Below, one piece after another: positions 1-5,755 of a DNA stretch of 64,000 nt. The stretch's first letter is position 1. Every line of letters begins with the position of its first letter. The notes beneath the pieces are model-generated. The model had not been told where the DNA came from, did not search any database, and saw only the letters and a list, made by a program, of their open reading frames with translations. Source of the stretch: Montanilutibacter psychrotolerans (GTDB taxonomy: Bacteria; Pseudomonadota; Gammaproteobacteria; Xanthomonadales; Xanthomonadaceae). A program made the position numbers and the translations under genes. The DNA is taken from NCBI RefSeq assembly GCF_003719825.1, contig NZ_RIBS01000002.1:248001-312000 (forward strand), given 5' to 3'.

Positions 1-24
1 TCCGACCTGATTCTTGCGTTTGGC
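1..24 (+). other. attC site, right half only
   Basis: The sequence ends in TTCTTGCGTTTGGC, the right inner arm and right core (GTTTGGC at 18-24) of an attC. The left half lies outside the window. It marks the boundary of the cassette that carries the first gene. Confidence 0.6.
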
Positions 25-44
25 CATTCATCAATCCGGGATAA

Positions 45-353
45 ATGATGAGAATGCTATTTCTGCTGGCGCTCGCTTTGACGATCGTCGGTTGCGCGCA
101 ACGACGACCGCAAGACATGACCAATACCGACATCGCCAAGTTCAAGGACGGCTACTTGAATGGATGCAGCAATTCGGTGGTCAAACGAGGAGCCACTCCG
201 GCGAGAGCCAGTGCATTGTGTGGCTGCATACTGAACCAGCTTGATTCCAGCCTCTCGCATAGTGATTGGCAAGTGGCTGCCCTCGAGACTCCACAGGAGT
301 TCCACGAGAGAGTCAATGCTCATTGGGGACCCTGCCTGACGCCACAGGGCTAG
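45..353 (+). CDS. Small predicted lipoprotein, integron cassette gene
   Basis: A 102-residue protein. The N-terminus has a short charged start, a hydrophobic stretch to about residue 16 and a cysteine at 17 in a lipobox-like context (TIVGC), so it is probably an exported lipoprotein. The mature part has four more cysteines, two of them in a CGC motif near residue 60. I recognise no family. Two adjacent ATG codons at 45 and 48 can both start it. It is the only gene of its cassette, between the attC half at 1-24 and the degenerate site near 359-417. Function is unknown. Confidence 0.6.
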   Translation: MMRMLFLLALALTIVGCAQRRPQDMTNTDIAKFKDGYLNGCSNSVVKRGATPARASALCGCILNQLDSSLSHSDWQVAALETPQEFHERVNAHWGPCLTPQG

Positions 354-358
354 GACGG

Positions 359-417
359 GCTGATACTTCATGCTGGCCGTCGTCGCTTCGCGACATGGCT
401 CAATTTCGGAGGCCAGG
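359..417 (+). other. Degenerate attC-like site
   Basis: The stretch ACTTCATGCTGGCC followed by GACATGGCTCAATTTC aligns with the inner arms of the clearer sites, such as 3389-3446. Both outer cores are poor matches. Its place directly after the first gene and before the next supports a decayed attC. Confidence 0.45.
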
Positions 418-438
418 TTTCCCTACGGAGAGTTCACG

Positions 439-810
439 ATGAAGATTTGGATTGGTCGCTGGATCATGGGTGTTTCCATCATCCACACGCTATTTGCGAT
501 CGCTGTGTTCAAGGACGTGCTCGCTTCCATCGTGAGCCGCGGCGTATTCAACACCGTCGGCGCAGACCCGCTGACTGGAGTGGTCGTCTGGTTCGTCCTG
601 TTCGGCATCGTGCTGTTCGTGTGCGGTATGGCCACGTCGGCGCTCGAGCGGGCGACGGGCGGCCATTTGCCCAAGTCCCTCGGGTGGGGCCTCCTTGGCC
701 TGGTGATTGTGGGGGTTGTGCTGATGCCGGCGTCGGGGTTCTGGCTCGCCATTCCCCCAACCATTGCCATTCTTGCCAGGAAGCGCCAGCCAGCATTGGC
801 TGCTGCGTAG
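439..810 (+). CDS. DUF6463-like small membrane protein, cassette gene
   Basis: A 123-residue, mostly hydrophobic protein with about four predicted membrane segments (near residues 7-30, 45-65, 83-100 and 100-117) and a basic C-terminus. It resembles the DUF6463 family of small inner-membrane proteins of unknown role. I chose the ATG at 439 because GGAG lies about 8 bases upstream and the protein then begins directly with a membrane segment. A longer reading from 370 would run through attC sequence. The stop codon abuts the left core of the next attC, typical of a cassette gene. Confidence 0.7.
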   Translation: MKIWIGRWIMGVSIIHTLFAIAVFKDVLASIVSRGVFNTVGADPLTGVVVWFVLFGIVLFVCGMATSALERATGGHLPKSLGWGLLGLVIVGVVLMPASGFWLAIPPTIAILARKRQPALAAA

Positions 811-872
811 ATTCAACCGTTCAACCAAGAAGCCGAAACCGCTTTGCGGCTGGGCTTTGTTCATGGTTTGGC
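811..872 (+). other. attC site
   Basis: Left core ATTCAAC (811-817) fits RYYYAAC. The inner arms AAGCCGAAACC and GCGGCTGGGCTTTG form an imperfect hairpin, and the right core is GTTTGGC (866-872). The site begins directly after the preceding stop codon. Confidence 0.75.
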
Positions 873-889
873 CGCCGAGGGGCCGGGAA

Positions 890-1294
890 ATGGATGTGGC
901 AAGCGTCAAGGCGTGTTGCAGTCGTTACCCCGGCGCCTCATCGAAGTTGTATGGGCCGCCAAGCAATGTGCTTGTCTATTATGTTGGAGGCAGAAAATTT
1001 GCCTACTTCAAGACCAGCGAGCCGGAGAGGTGGCGCTTCAGCATTTGCACCACCCCCGAGCGCTTCCTGGAGTTGACTGGCGTGCCGGGTATCAAGCCGG
1101 CCCGCTACCTGGCCAGGTTCCGCTGGGTCACAATGGTGGATGTCGGCACGGTTCCGTCCGGTTATCTTGAGGAGCTGATCGCGTGGTCCTATGCCAATGC
1201 GCGCTCTCGACTCCCTAGGCGGCAGCGATCGGCTGCGGCTGGTGATGGGTCCAGCCAATCATTCAAGCCGAAGGCGCTCCGCCGCTCGGTCTAG
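890..1294 (+). CDS. MmcQ/YjbR family protein, cassette gene
   Basis: A 134-residue protein whose first 110 or so residues resemble the MmcQ/YjbR fold, a small cytoplasmic domain often called DNA-binding by annotation. Recognisable parts are an N-terminal helix, the YPGA segment, a strand ending in GGRKFAYF, a CTTPER loop and the late motif RFRWVTMVDVG before a C-terminal helix. I chose the ATG at 890, preceded by GAGG, because an upstream reading passes through the attC. The last 25 or so residues run into the next attC, so the tail is probably not part of the domain. The molecular role of the family is not established. Confidence 0.7.
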   Translation: MDVASVKACCSRYPGASSKLYGPPSNVLVYYVGGRKFAYFKTSEPERWRFSICTTPERFLELTGVPGIKPARYLARFRWVTMVDVGTVPSGYLEELIAWSYANARSRLPRRQRSAAAGDGSSQSFKPKALRRSV

Positions 1295-1308
1295 TTCAGG
1301 CGTTAACT
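1249..1308 (+). other. attC site
   Basis: Left core GTCCAGC (1249-1255), a 5-base spacer, then inner arms ATTCAAGCCGAAGGCG and GCCGCTCGGTCTAG, then TTCAGGC and right core GTTAACT (1302-1308). It overlaps the 3' end of the MmcQ/YjbR gene. Confidence 0.75.
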
Positions 1309-1321
1309 CGGGAGAAATGCC

Positions 1322-1843
1322 TTGGCTACTCGTTTCATCGCTTTTGCCATTGGCATGGGACTCCTTGCTCCTTGCCTCGCCCAAGAGGCCAGCCAGCCAA
1401 TCGAACGGCTTCCGGTGACTGATGCCCGCAACAGCGCGGCCCAGTACGCATTCACGCAAGGGCTGATTCATACCAAGATCTCTGAAAAATGCCAGAAGCA
1501 CCCTGATCCAATCAGAGCCAACGCAATTGCGGCATTGGCGTCCTGGCGCGAGCGGAATCAGTATTTGGTGACGCCGGCGTTCTTTTGGACCAAGTACGTT
1601 TCGGTCACCAATTCTCAAGGTCAGGGTTACGTACTCCGCACCCTGCAATCCTACGATGCGGACGCGGAGCAGGCCGTCCGTACTACGCTCCCCGGACGCA
1701 AACCTGACGCTGCCGCGTGCACCGAGGCACTGTCCGGCTTCTCAGATGGCGCATTGGACTTGAGGAACTCGGAGCATGCTCCCAGTCTTCAGGAGATCCG
1801 CGAGTACAGTTACAAGTTCTCGGTTCCCGCCACTACGCGCTAG
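1322..1843 (+). CDS. Secreted protein of unknown function, cassette gene
   Basis: A 173-residue protein with a clear N-terminal signal peptide: a basic start, a hydrophobic core and a cleavage-like site after LAQ near residue 21. It starts with TTG at 1322, about 8 bases after GGGAG. No ATG in this frame lies near enough, and the ATG at 1317 is out of frame. The mature part is polar, has two cysteines and matches no family I know. The stop codon overlaps the left core of the next attC. It probably acts in the periplasm or outside the cell. Confidence 0.65.
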   Translation: MATRFIAFAIGMGLLAPCLAQEASQPIERLPVTDARNSAAQYAFTQGLIHTKISEKCQKHPDPIRANAIAALASWRERNQYLVTPAFFWTKYVSVTNSQGQGYVLRTLQSYDADAEQAVRTTLPGRKPDAAACTEALSGFSDGALDLRNSEHAPSLQEIREYSYKFSVPATTR

Positions 1844-1925
1844 CCTAACGTGAAGCGGAAGCCGCTTCGCTGCCCGCAGAGCTCAGGTGTCGGTTGCCAT
1901 GGAGAACACATTGGCGTTGTTAGAG
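1843..1925 (+). other. attC site (right boundary uncertain)
   Basis: A perfect left core GCCTAAC lies at 1843-1849, overlapping the stop codon of the preceding gene. Two right cores are possible: GTCGGTT at 1889-1895, placed as in the other sites after CTCAGGT, or GTTAGAG at 1919-1925, which pairs better with the left core. Confidence 0.7.
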
Positions 1926-1931
1926 AAACCC

Positions 1932-2297
1932 ATGAAAACGATTCTGCTTTTGACGATCGCCATTGCTGCCGGCATCACCACGGCGCAGGCACAGAGCCCA
2001 ACCCCGGGCGAGAGACTGAGCGACCTCGAGTCACGGATATCCCAGTTCAATTCGGCAAAGGAGAAGTTCGCAGTGGGCCTTGCCCAGCTTCCCCCGACTC
2101 TTGGCGAGATTGGCTGTGGCGCCTATCCGGTCAAGTCCGACGAGGAGGCAATTGCTGCGTTTCAAAGGGAAATTGCCGCCTTGGAAGCGCCCAAATCCGC
2201 GCCTAATCTCAGCCAGGATGAGGCGGCCAGGCTTGCCGTTCAGAAGGACGCGGTATCCAAGCTTTCTCCCGGCATTGATTGCTCTAGCCTGAGGTGA
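1932..2297 (+). CDS. Secreted protein of unknown function, cassette gene
   Basis: A 121-residue protein with a signal peptide ending near AQA at residue 20. The mature part is rich in charged and alanine residues, likely helical, with two cysteines, one near the middle (IGCGAY) and one near the C-terminus. I took the ATG at 1932 because the signal peptide begins there; an earlier in-frame start at 1887 would lie in the attC and add a polar extension. The last codons overlap the left core of the next attC. I recognise no family. Confidence 0.65.
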   Translation: MKTILLLTIAIAAGITTAQAQSPTPGERLSDLESRISQFNSAKEKFAVGLAQLPPTLGEIGCGAYPVKSDEEAIAAFQREIAALEAPKSAPNLSQDEAARLAVQKDAVSKLSPGIDCSSLR

Positions 2298-2383
2298 TCA
2301 TGCCCTCTGTCCCTCGGGCGCGGTACCTATCAGTCCTCCATGCCGAAACCCCTTCGCGGCTCGGCTCAATTCAGTCGTTAGAG
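2282..2383 (+). other. attC site, long form
   Basis: Left core CTCTAGC (2282-2288) is one mismatch from the complement of the right core GTTAGAG (2377-2383). Inner arms are GCCGAAACCCC and GCGGCTCGGCTCAATTCA. At about 100 bp it is longer than its neighbours. Confidence 0.7.
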
Positions 2384-2391
2384 GGGTCGTT

Positions 2392-2784
2392 GTGAGAACA
2401 GTCGCCGCTGTGGTGCTCTTGGCAAGCTTGGTTGCCCCTGCTTACGCTGGTGATGAACAGTTCGAAGCGCTCTGCGCGAAATCATTCGAGTTCATCGGCA
2501 TTGGGCAAAGACTGAACAGGTCGACGTCCGCGGATCAGTGCCTTGTTCAAACCGAGGCCGAGATGAAGAAGCTGGAGCAGGATCCAGACCTGAGCACCTT
2601 CATCCAACAACACGGGGGCGATCGTAAGGGCTTTATCTTTGCCTTGATTGGAGGTGCCACTCTCAACCAGTGCGTCCGTCCGGTAAGTGATCTGTCTTAC
2701 GAGCGTTACAAGAAACATTGTGAGGGCAATCGCATTCTCTTCATGGGCTTGCCCGCATCGCCAAAAATGGAGGGCGGTGGGTAA
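2392..2784 (+). CDS. Secreted protein of unknown function, cassette gene
   Basis: A 130-residue protein starting at GTG 2392, with GAGGGG about 5 bases upstream. The signal peptide runs to about AYA at residue 19. The mature protein has four cysteines and a hydrophobic segment (FIFALIGGAT) around residue 83, and resembles small cysteine-containing periplasmic proteins often found as cassette genes. I recognise no named family. It stands alone in its cassette, in the same direction as the others. Confidence 0.65.
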   Translation: MRTVAAVVLLASLVAPAYAGDEQFEALCAKSFEFIGIGQRLNRSTSADQCLVQTEAEMKKLEQDPDLSTFIQQHGGDRKGFIFALIGGATLNQCVRPVSDLSYERYKKHCEGNRILFMGLPASPKMEGGG

Positions 2785-2793
2785 ACGGAGTGC

Positions 2794-2856
2794 CCCTTAG
2801 AATGATTTAATCAAGCCGAAGCCACTTCGCGGCTCGGCCTAGTTCAGACGCTATGT
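2794..2856 (+). other. attC site with degenerate cores
   Basis: The inner arms AATCAAGCCGAAGCCAC and GCGGCTCGGCCTAGTTCA are very similar to the other sites. The left core region (CCTTAGA) and the right core (GCTATGT, 2850-2856) are poor matches, so the site may no longer recombine. Confidence 0.65.
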
Positions 2857-2912
2857 TCCACACCACACATGCAGCTCAATGTTGGGGCGGCTCAAGCCTA
2901 TTGCTGGCTAGG
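2857..2912 (+). other. Gene-less cassette body
   Basis: Only about 56 bases separate the preceding attC from the next left core, and they hold no plausible gene. This is either a cassette that never had a gene, a deletion remnant, or a promoter-bearing cassette. No clear -35/-10 pair is visible. Confidence 0.45.
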
Positions 2913-2972
2913 GCCTCACAATTCATTCAAGGCGAACCCGTTTCGCGGGTTGGCTTCATTCGGGCGTTAGGC
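2913..2972 (+). other. attC site
   Basis: Left core GCCTCAC (2913-2919), spacer AATTC, inner arms ATTCAAGGCGAACCCG and CGGGTTGGCTTCATTC, right core GTTAGGC (2966-2972), a full consensus match. The arms pair closely apart from an extrahelical base. Confidence 0.85.
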
Positions 2973-2977
2973 ATCGT

Positions 2978-3394
2978 ATGAGAGATCAACGCGACCAAGA
3001 CAAGATTGATGCGCTCATTGGCACCTTCTTTTCGGCCTTCGACAATCGCGGAGATGCCCTACCGGAGATCCGCAGGGTTACTGACTGCTTCACGGACAAG
3101 GCGGTAGTAGTCCGCCATTCGAAGGCTGAGACGGCCATCTACACTCCCGTCGAGTTTGCGCTGCCGCGCATTGAACTACTGACTCGTGGCGCGCTGCGCA
3201 ATTTCCATGAGTACGAGACCGACTCCAACACGTCCATCTTTGGTGGCATTGCAACGCGCACGTCGCGCTACAGCAAGCTCGGAGAGCTCAACGGCAGCAG
3301 CTATTCCGGGGCGGGAACCAAGTGCTTTCAGCTGGTAGAGCTTGGCATCGGGTGGCGCATTTCCTCGCTTGCCTGGATTGACGACGAGGCCTAA
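2978..3394 (+). CDS. NTF2-like (SnoaL/DUF4440 type) protein, cassette gene
   Basis: A 138-residue cytoplasmic protein that starts 5 bases after the attC right core. The N-terminal helix (DKIDALIGTFFSAFDN), the strand with FTDKAVVV, the EF.LPRIELL segment and the late strand GIGWRISSLAW follow the cone-shaped NTF2-like fold used by nuclear-transport-factor-like, SnoaL and DUF4440 proteins. Members may bind small hydrophobic molecules or be immunity or accessory proteins, so no precise role can be given. The stop codon lies inside the left core GCCTAAC of the following attC. Confidence 0.7.
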   Translation: MRDQRDQDKIDALIGTFFSAFDNRGDALPEIRRVTDCFTDKAVVVRHSKAETAIYTPVEFALPRIELLTRGALRNFHEYETDSNTSIFGGIATRTSRYSKLGELNGSSYSGAGTKCFQLVELGIGWRISSLAWIDDEA

Positions 3395-3446
3395 CACTTC
3401 ATCAGGCCGAAGCCGGTCCGCGGTCGGCTCAACTCAGGCGTCAGGC
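3389..3446 (+). other. attC site
   Basis: Left core GCCTAAC (3389-3395), spacer ACTTC, inner arms ATCAGGCCGAAGCCG and CGGTCGGCTCAACTCAG, right core GTCAGGC (3440-3446), one mismatch from the complement of the left core. It is the last clear attC of the array. Confidence 0.85.
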
Positions 3447-3450
3447 CCCA

Positions 3451-3594
3451 ATGCAAGAGACCGACAAATTCCAGCGGGATGCAGACCGCCTACTTGAGTT
3501 GCTCCAGGGCAAGGAGGTCAGTCGCTTCATCCGTTTTCGAGCCACGGAACTTGGCATCGAGTTCAAGGACGGCACCAGGTTGTTCATTGGCTAA
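3451..3594 (+). CDS. 47-residue protein, terminal cassette gene
   Basis: A short reading frame starts with ATG four bases after the last attC. It is acidic and basic throughout, with a heptad-like start (DRLLELLQGKE), then a basic strand (SRFIRFRATELGIEF) and a final strand FKDGTRLFI. The strand-turn-strand end reads like a small folded domain. No ribosome-binding site stands out. No attC follows, so it is either the truncated last cassette or a host gene at the array edge. Function is unknown. Confidence 0.5.
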   Translation: MQETDKFQRDADRLLELLQGKEVSRFIRFRATELGIEFKDGTRLFIG

Positions 3595-3780
3595 ACCGCG
3601 ACTGGATTGGAGTTTTCGGTCACGTAGTCCGACAACCTCTACCGGCCGTTCCCCCGAGCCGGGAGCGACAGTCCCACGCAACGCCGTGTCCTGTGCGACG
3701 CGGCGACGCGGCGACACGGTCACGCATTGCGTTGGCCGCGGTGTGATCCAATGCCGGGCTTTGAACGCGCCGGAGTGCCC

Positions 3781-5643
3781 ATGCGTCGTGCAACGTTGAA
3801 CACCTTCGCCATCGCCATCGCCATTGCAATGGGGCTTGCCCAACCGTCGCGCGCTGGCGAGGCGGAGTCGGCTCCGCCGAGCATCCGCGCGCTGGTCGAC
3901 GCGCAGACCTTTCGCGGCGTCAATCGTGATCCCGAACTGCGCACCCTGCTTGGCCTGTCCAACGACGAGGTGGGCGATCTGTCCGACCGGCTGACCGACA
4001 TCTCGCTGCCGCGTCGCGCCGAGCACCGCGCCGAGCTGCAGGCCAACCTGGATGCGCTCACTGCCCTGGACCGCAGCACGATCACCGGGCAGGACCGCTG
4101 GTCATACGATCTGGCGAGCTGGTTCTACACCACTCAGATCGACCTAATGCGCGTCGACTGGGCGCCGGCCTGGATGCCGGTGGGCGCGTCGACCTACGCC
4201 GTCGACCAGCTCTTCAGTGTTCCGGTGACGCTGCCGCAGTTCATGGTCAACCAGCACGCGGTGGTGGACGACACCAGCGCCCGCAACTACGTCGCGCGTC
4301 TGCGCGCCATGGCCACCAAGTTGGACCAGGTGCGTGCCAATTTCGACATGCAGGCCGAGCACGGTGTCATCCCGCCGCAGATCGCACTGGAAGGCGCGGC
4401 CTCGCAGATCCGCAGCCTGCTGCAACCCGCGTCGGGGTCGAGCATGTTCGTGGGTTCGCTGCAGCACCGGTTGGACAAGCTGCCGTCGATCGCTCCCGAG
4501 CGCCGCGCCGAATTGTTGGCGCAGGCAACCCAGGCGGTGGACGAGGCCACGAATCCGGCCTACGCGCGGCTGCTTGCGCGGCTGGATGAGGTGATCGCCA
4601 CCCAACCCGGCAGCCGTGGCGTGTGGGCGCTGCCCGATGGCGGCGCGTTCTACGACGCTGCACTGCGCTGGAACACCAGCACCAACCTCGACGCCGACGC
4701 CATCCATCAGATTGGCCTGGACGAGGTGGCGCGCATCGAACGCGAGATGGACGGGTTGCTGGCGAAGCAGGGCCTGCGCGACGGGACCGTGGGCGAACGC
4801 ATGCTCGCGCTCGCCAAGGACCCGCGCTTCGTCTACGAAGACTCCGAGGCGGGGCGCGCGGAACTCGTCGGCGATGTCGAGCGCACACTGGCACGGCTCG
4901 AGCCGCACATTCCCGCGTACTTCGGTCGTGTTCCGCCGCAACGGCTGGAGGTTCGCCGTGTTCCCGACGACGCCCAGGCCACCTCGCCCGGTGCGTACTA
5001 CGTGGCGCCGACCCTCGACGGTTCGCGGCCCGGCCTGTTCTTCATCAACCTGGGCGATATCAACGCCAACACGCGCTGGAGCCTGCCCACGCTGGTCCAC
5101 CACGAAGGCTCGCCCGGACACCACTTCCAGATCTCGCTGGGACAGACGCTGACGGACCTGCCGCTGCTGCGGCGCAGCCTCAACCCCAGCGCCTTCACCG
5201 AAGGGTGGGCGCTGTACGCCGAGCAGCTGACTGCCGAGATGGGCCTGTACGAGAACGACCCCTGGGGCAACCTGGGCCGACTGCAGGCCGAGATGTTCCG
5301 TTCGGTGCGTCTGGTGGTCGACACCGGCCTGCACCGCAAGCGCTGGACGCCGGAGCAGGCAATCGACTACATGCACCGCAAGACCGGCATGACGCAGGCC
5401 AGCGTGCGCACCGAGGTCTATCGCTACCTCGTGCAGCCGGGCCAGGCGTGTTCCTACAAGGTGGGCCACCTGAAAATGGTGGAACTGCGCGAACGCGCGA
5501 AGCAGCGACTGGGCGATCGATTCGACCTGCGCGCCTTCCACGACGTGGTGCTGGGCAATGGCGCGTTGCCGCTGGCGGTGCTGGAAGGCGTGGTGAACGA
5601 CTGGGTCGACACGGTGGCCGCTGACCGCGATACCGCGATGTAG
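3781..5643 (+). CDS. Secreted DUF885 family protein (putative metallopeptidase)
   Basis: A 620-residue protein of the DUF885 family, predicted zinc-dependent hydrolases or peptidases of the periplasm or outer surface. The signature HHEGSPGHHFQ is visible at about residue 440, with a downstream glutamate in FTEGWALYAEQ likely completing the metal site. The ATG at 3781 gives a good signal peptide ending near SRA (about residue 24) and has GGAG upstream; an ATG at 3751 or TTG at 3727 would put polar residues in front. It is the first ordinary chromosomal gene right of the cassette array and stands alone. Substrate is unknown. Confidence 0.85.
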   Translation: MRRATLNTFAIAIAIAMGLAQPSRAGEAESAPPSIRALVDAQTFRGVNRDPELRTLLGLSNDEVGDLSDRLTDISLPRRAEHRAELQANLDALTALDRSTITGQDRWSYDLASWFYTTQIDLMRVDWAPAWMPVGASTYAVDQLFSVPVTLPQFMVNQHAVVDDTSARNYVARLRAMATKLDQVRANFDMQAEHGVIPPQIALEGAASQIRSLLQPASGSSMFVGSLQHRLDKLPSIAPERRAELLAQATQAVDEATNPAYARLLARLDEVIATQPGSRGVWALPDGGAFYDAALRWNTSTNLDADAIHQIGLDEVARIEREMDGLLAKQGLRDGTVGERMLALAKDPRFVYEDSEAGRAELVGDVERTLARLEPHIPAYFGRVPPQRLEVRRVPDDAQATSPGAYYVAPTLDGSRPGLFFINLGDINANTRWSLPTLVHHEGSPGHHFQISLGQTLTDLPLLRRSLNPSAFTEGWALYAEQLTAEMGLYENDPWGNLGRLQAEMFRSVRLVVDTGLHRKRWTPEQAIDYMHRKTGMTQASVRTEVYRYLVQPGQACSYKVGHLKMVELRERAKQRLGDRFDLRAFHDVVLGNGALPLAVLEGVVNDWVDTVAADRDTAM

Positions 5644-5723
5644 TTTGTCCGCGCGCCGCGATGCCGATCGCGGCGCCATCACCTCGATGGGCATGAAGCA
5701 TTGGGCATGCGGCGATACCGATC

Positions 5724-5751
5724 GCCGCACGCCGCACGCCGCACGCCGCAC
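5724..5751 (+). repeat. Tandem heptamer GCCGCAC x4
   Basis: Four perfect head-to-tail copies of GCCGCAC lie in the gap between the convergent DUF885 and mksB genes, ending just before the mksB stop. The length may vary by slippage. Confidence 0.85.
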
Positions 5752-5755
5752 GATC

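Larger units (their letters stand above)
1..3594 (+). mobile_element. Chromosomal integron gene-cassette array (distal part)
   Basis: Eight short plus-strand genes, each followed by an imperfect palindromic site of about 60 to 100 bp. The sites share inner arms like AAGCCGAAGCC / GGCTCGGCT, then TCAGGCGTTAGGC or a variant, the layout of integron attC sites with outer cores RYYYAAC and GTTRRRY. Gene stops usually fall in or next to the left core. The stretch looks less GC-rich than the genes to its right. The first bases are the right half of an attC, so the array continues to the left, where an integrase and attI would be expected. The right end is the small gene at 3451-3594, after which no attC is visible. 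No integrase gene is in the window. Confidence 0.85.

Noticed and set aside
3684-3719. CCGTGTC / GACACGG hairpin near the cassette array end
   Set aside because: Only 7 bp of stem with a long loop and no attC cores, so neither a good attC nor a terminator.
4144-5751. Long open frame on the minus strand across the DUF885 gene
   Set aside because: It is the antisense of a well-recognised gene. The GC-rich third codon positions of this genome keep shadow frames open.
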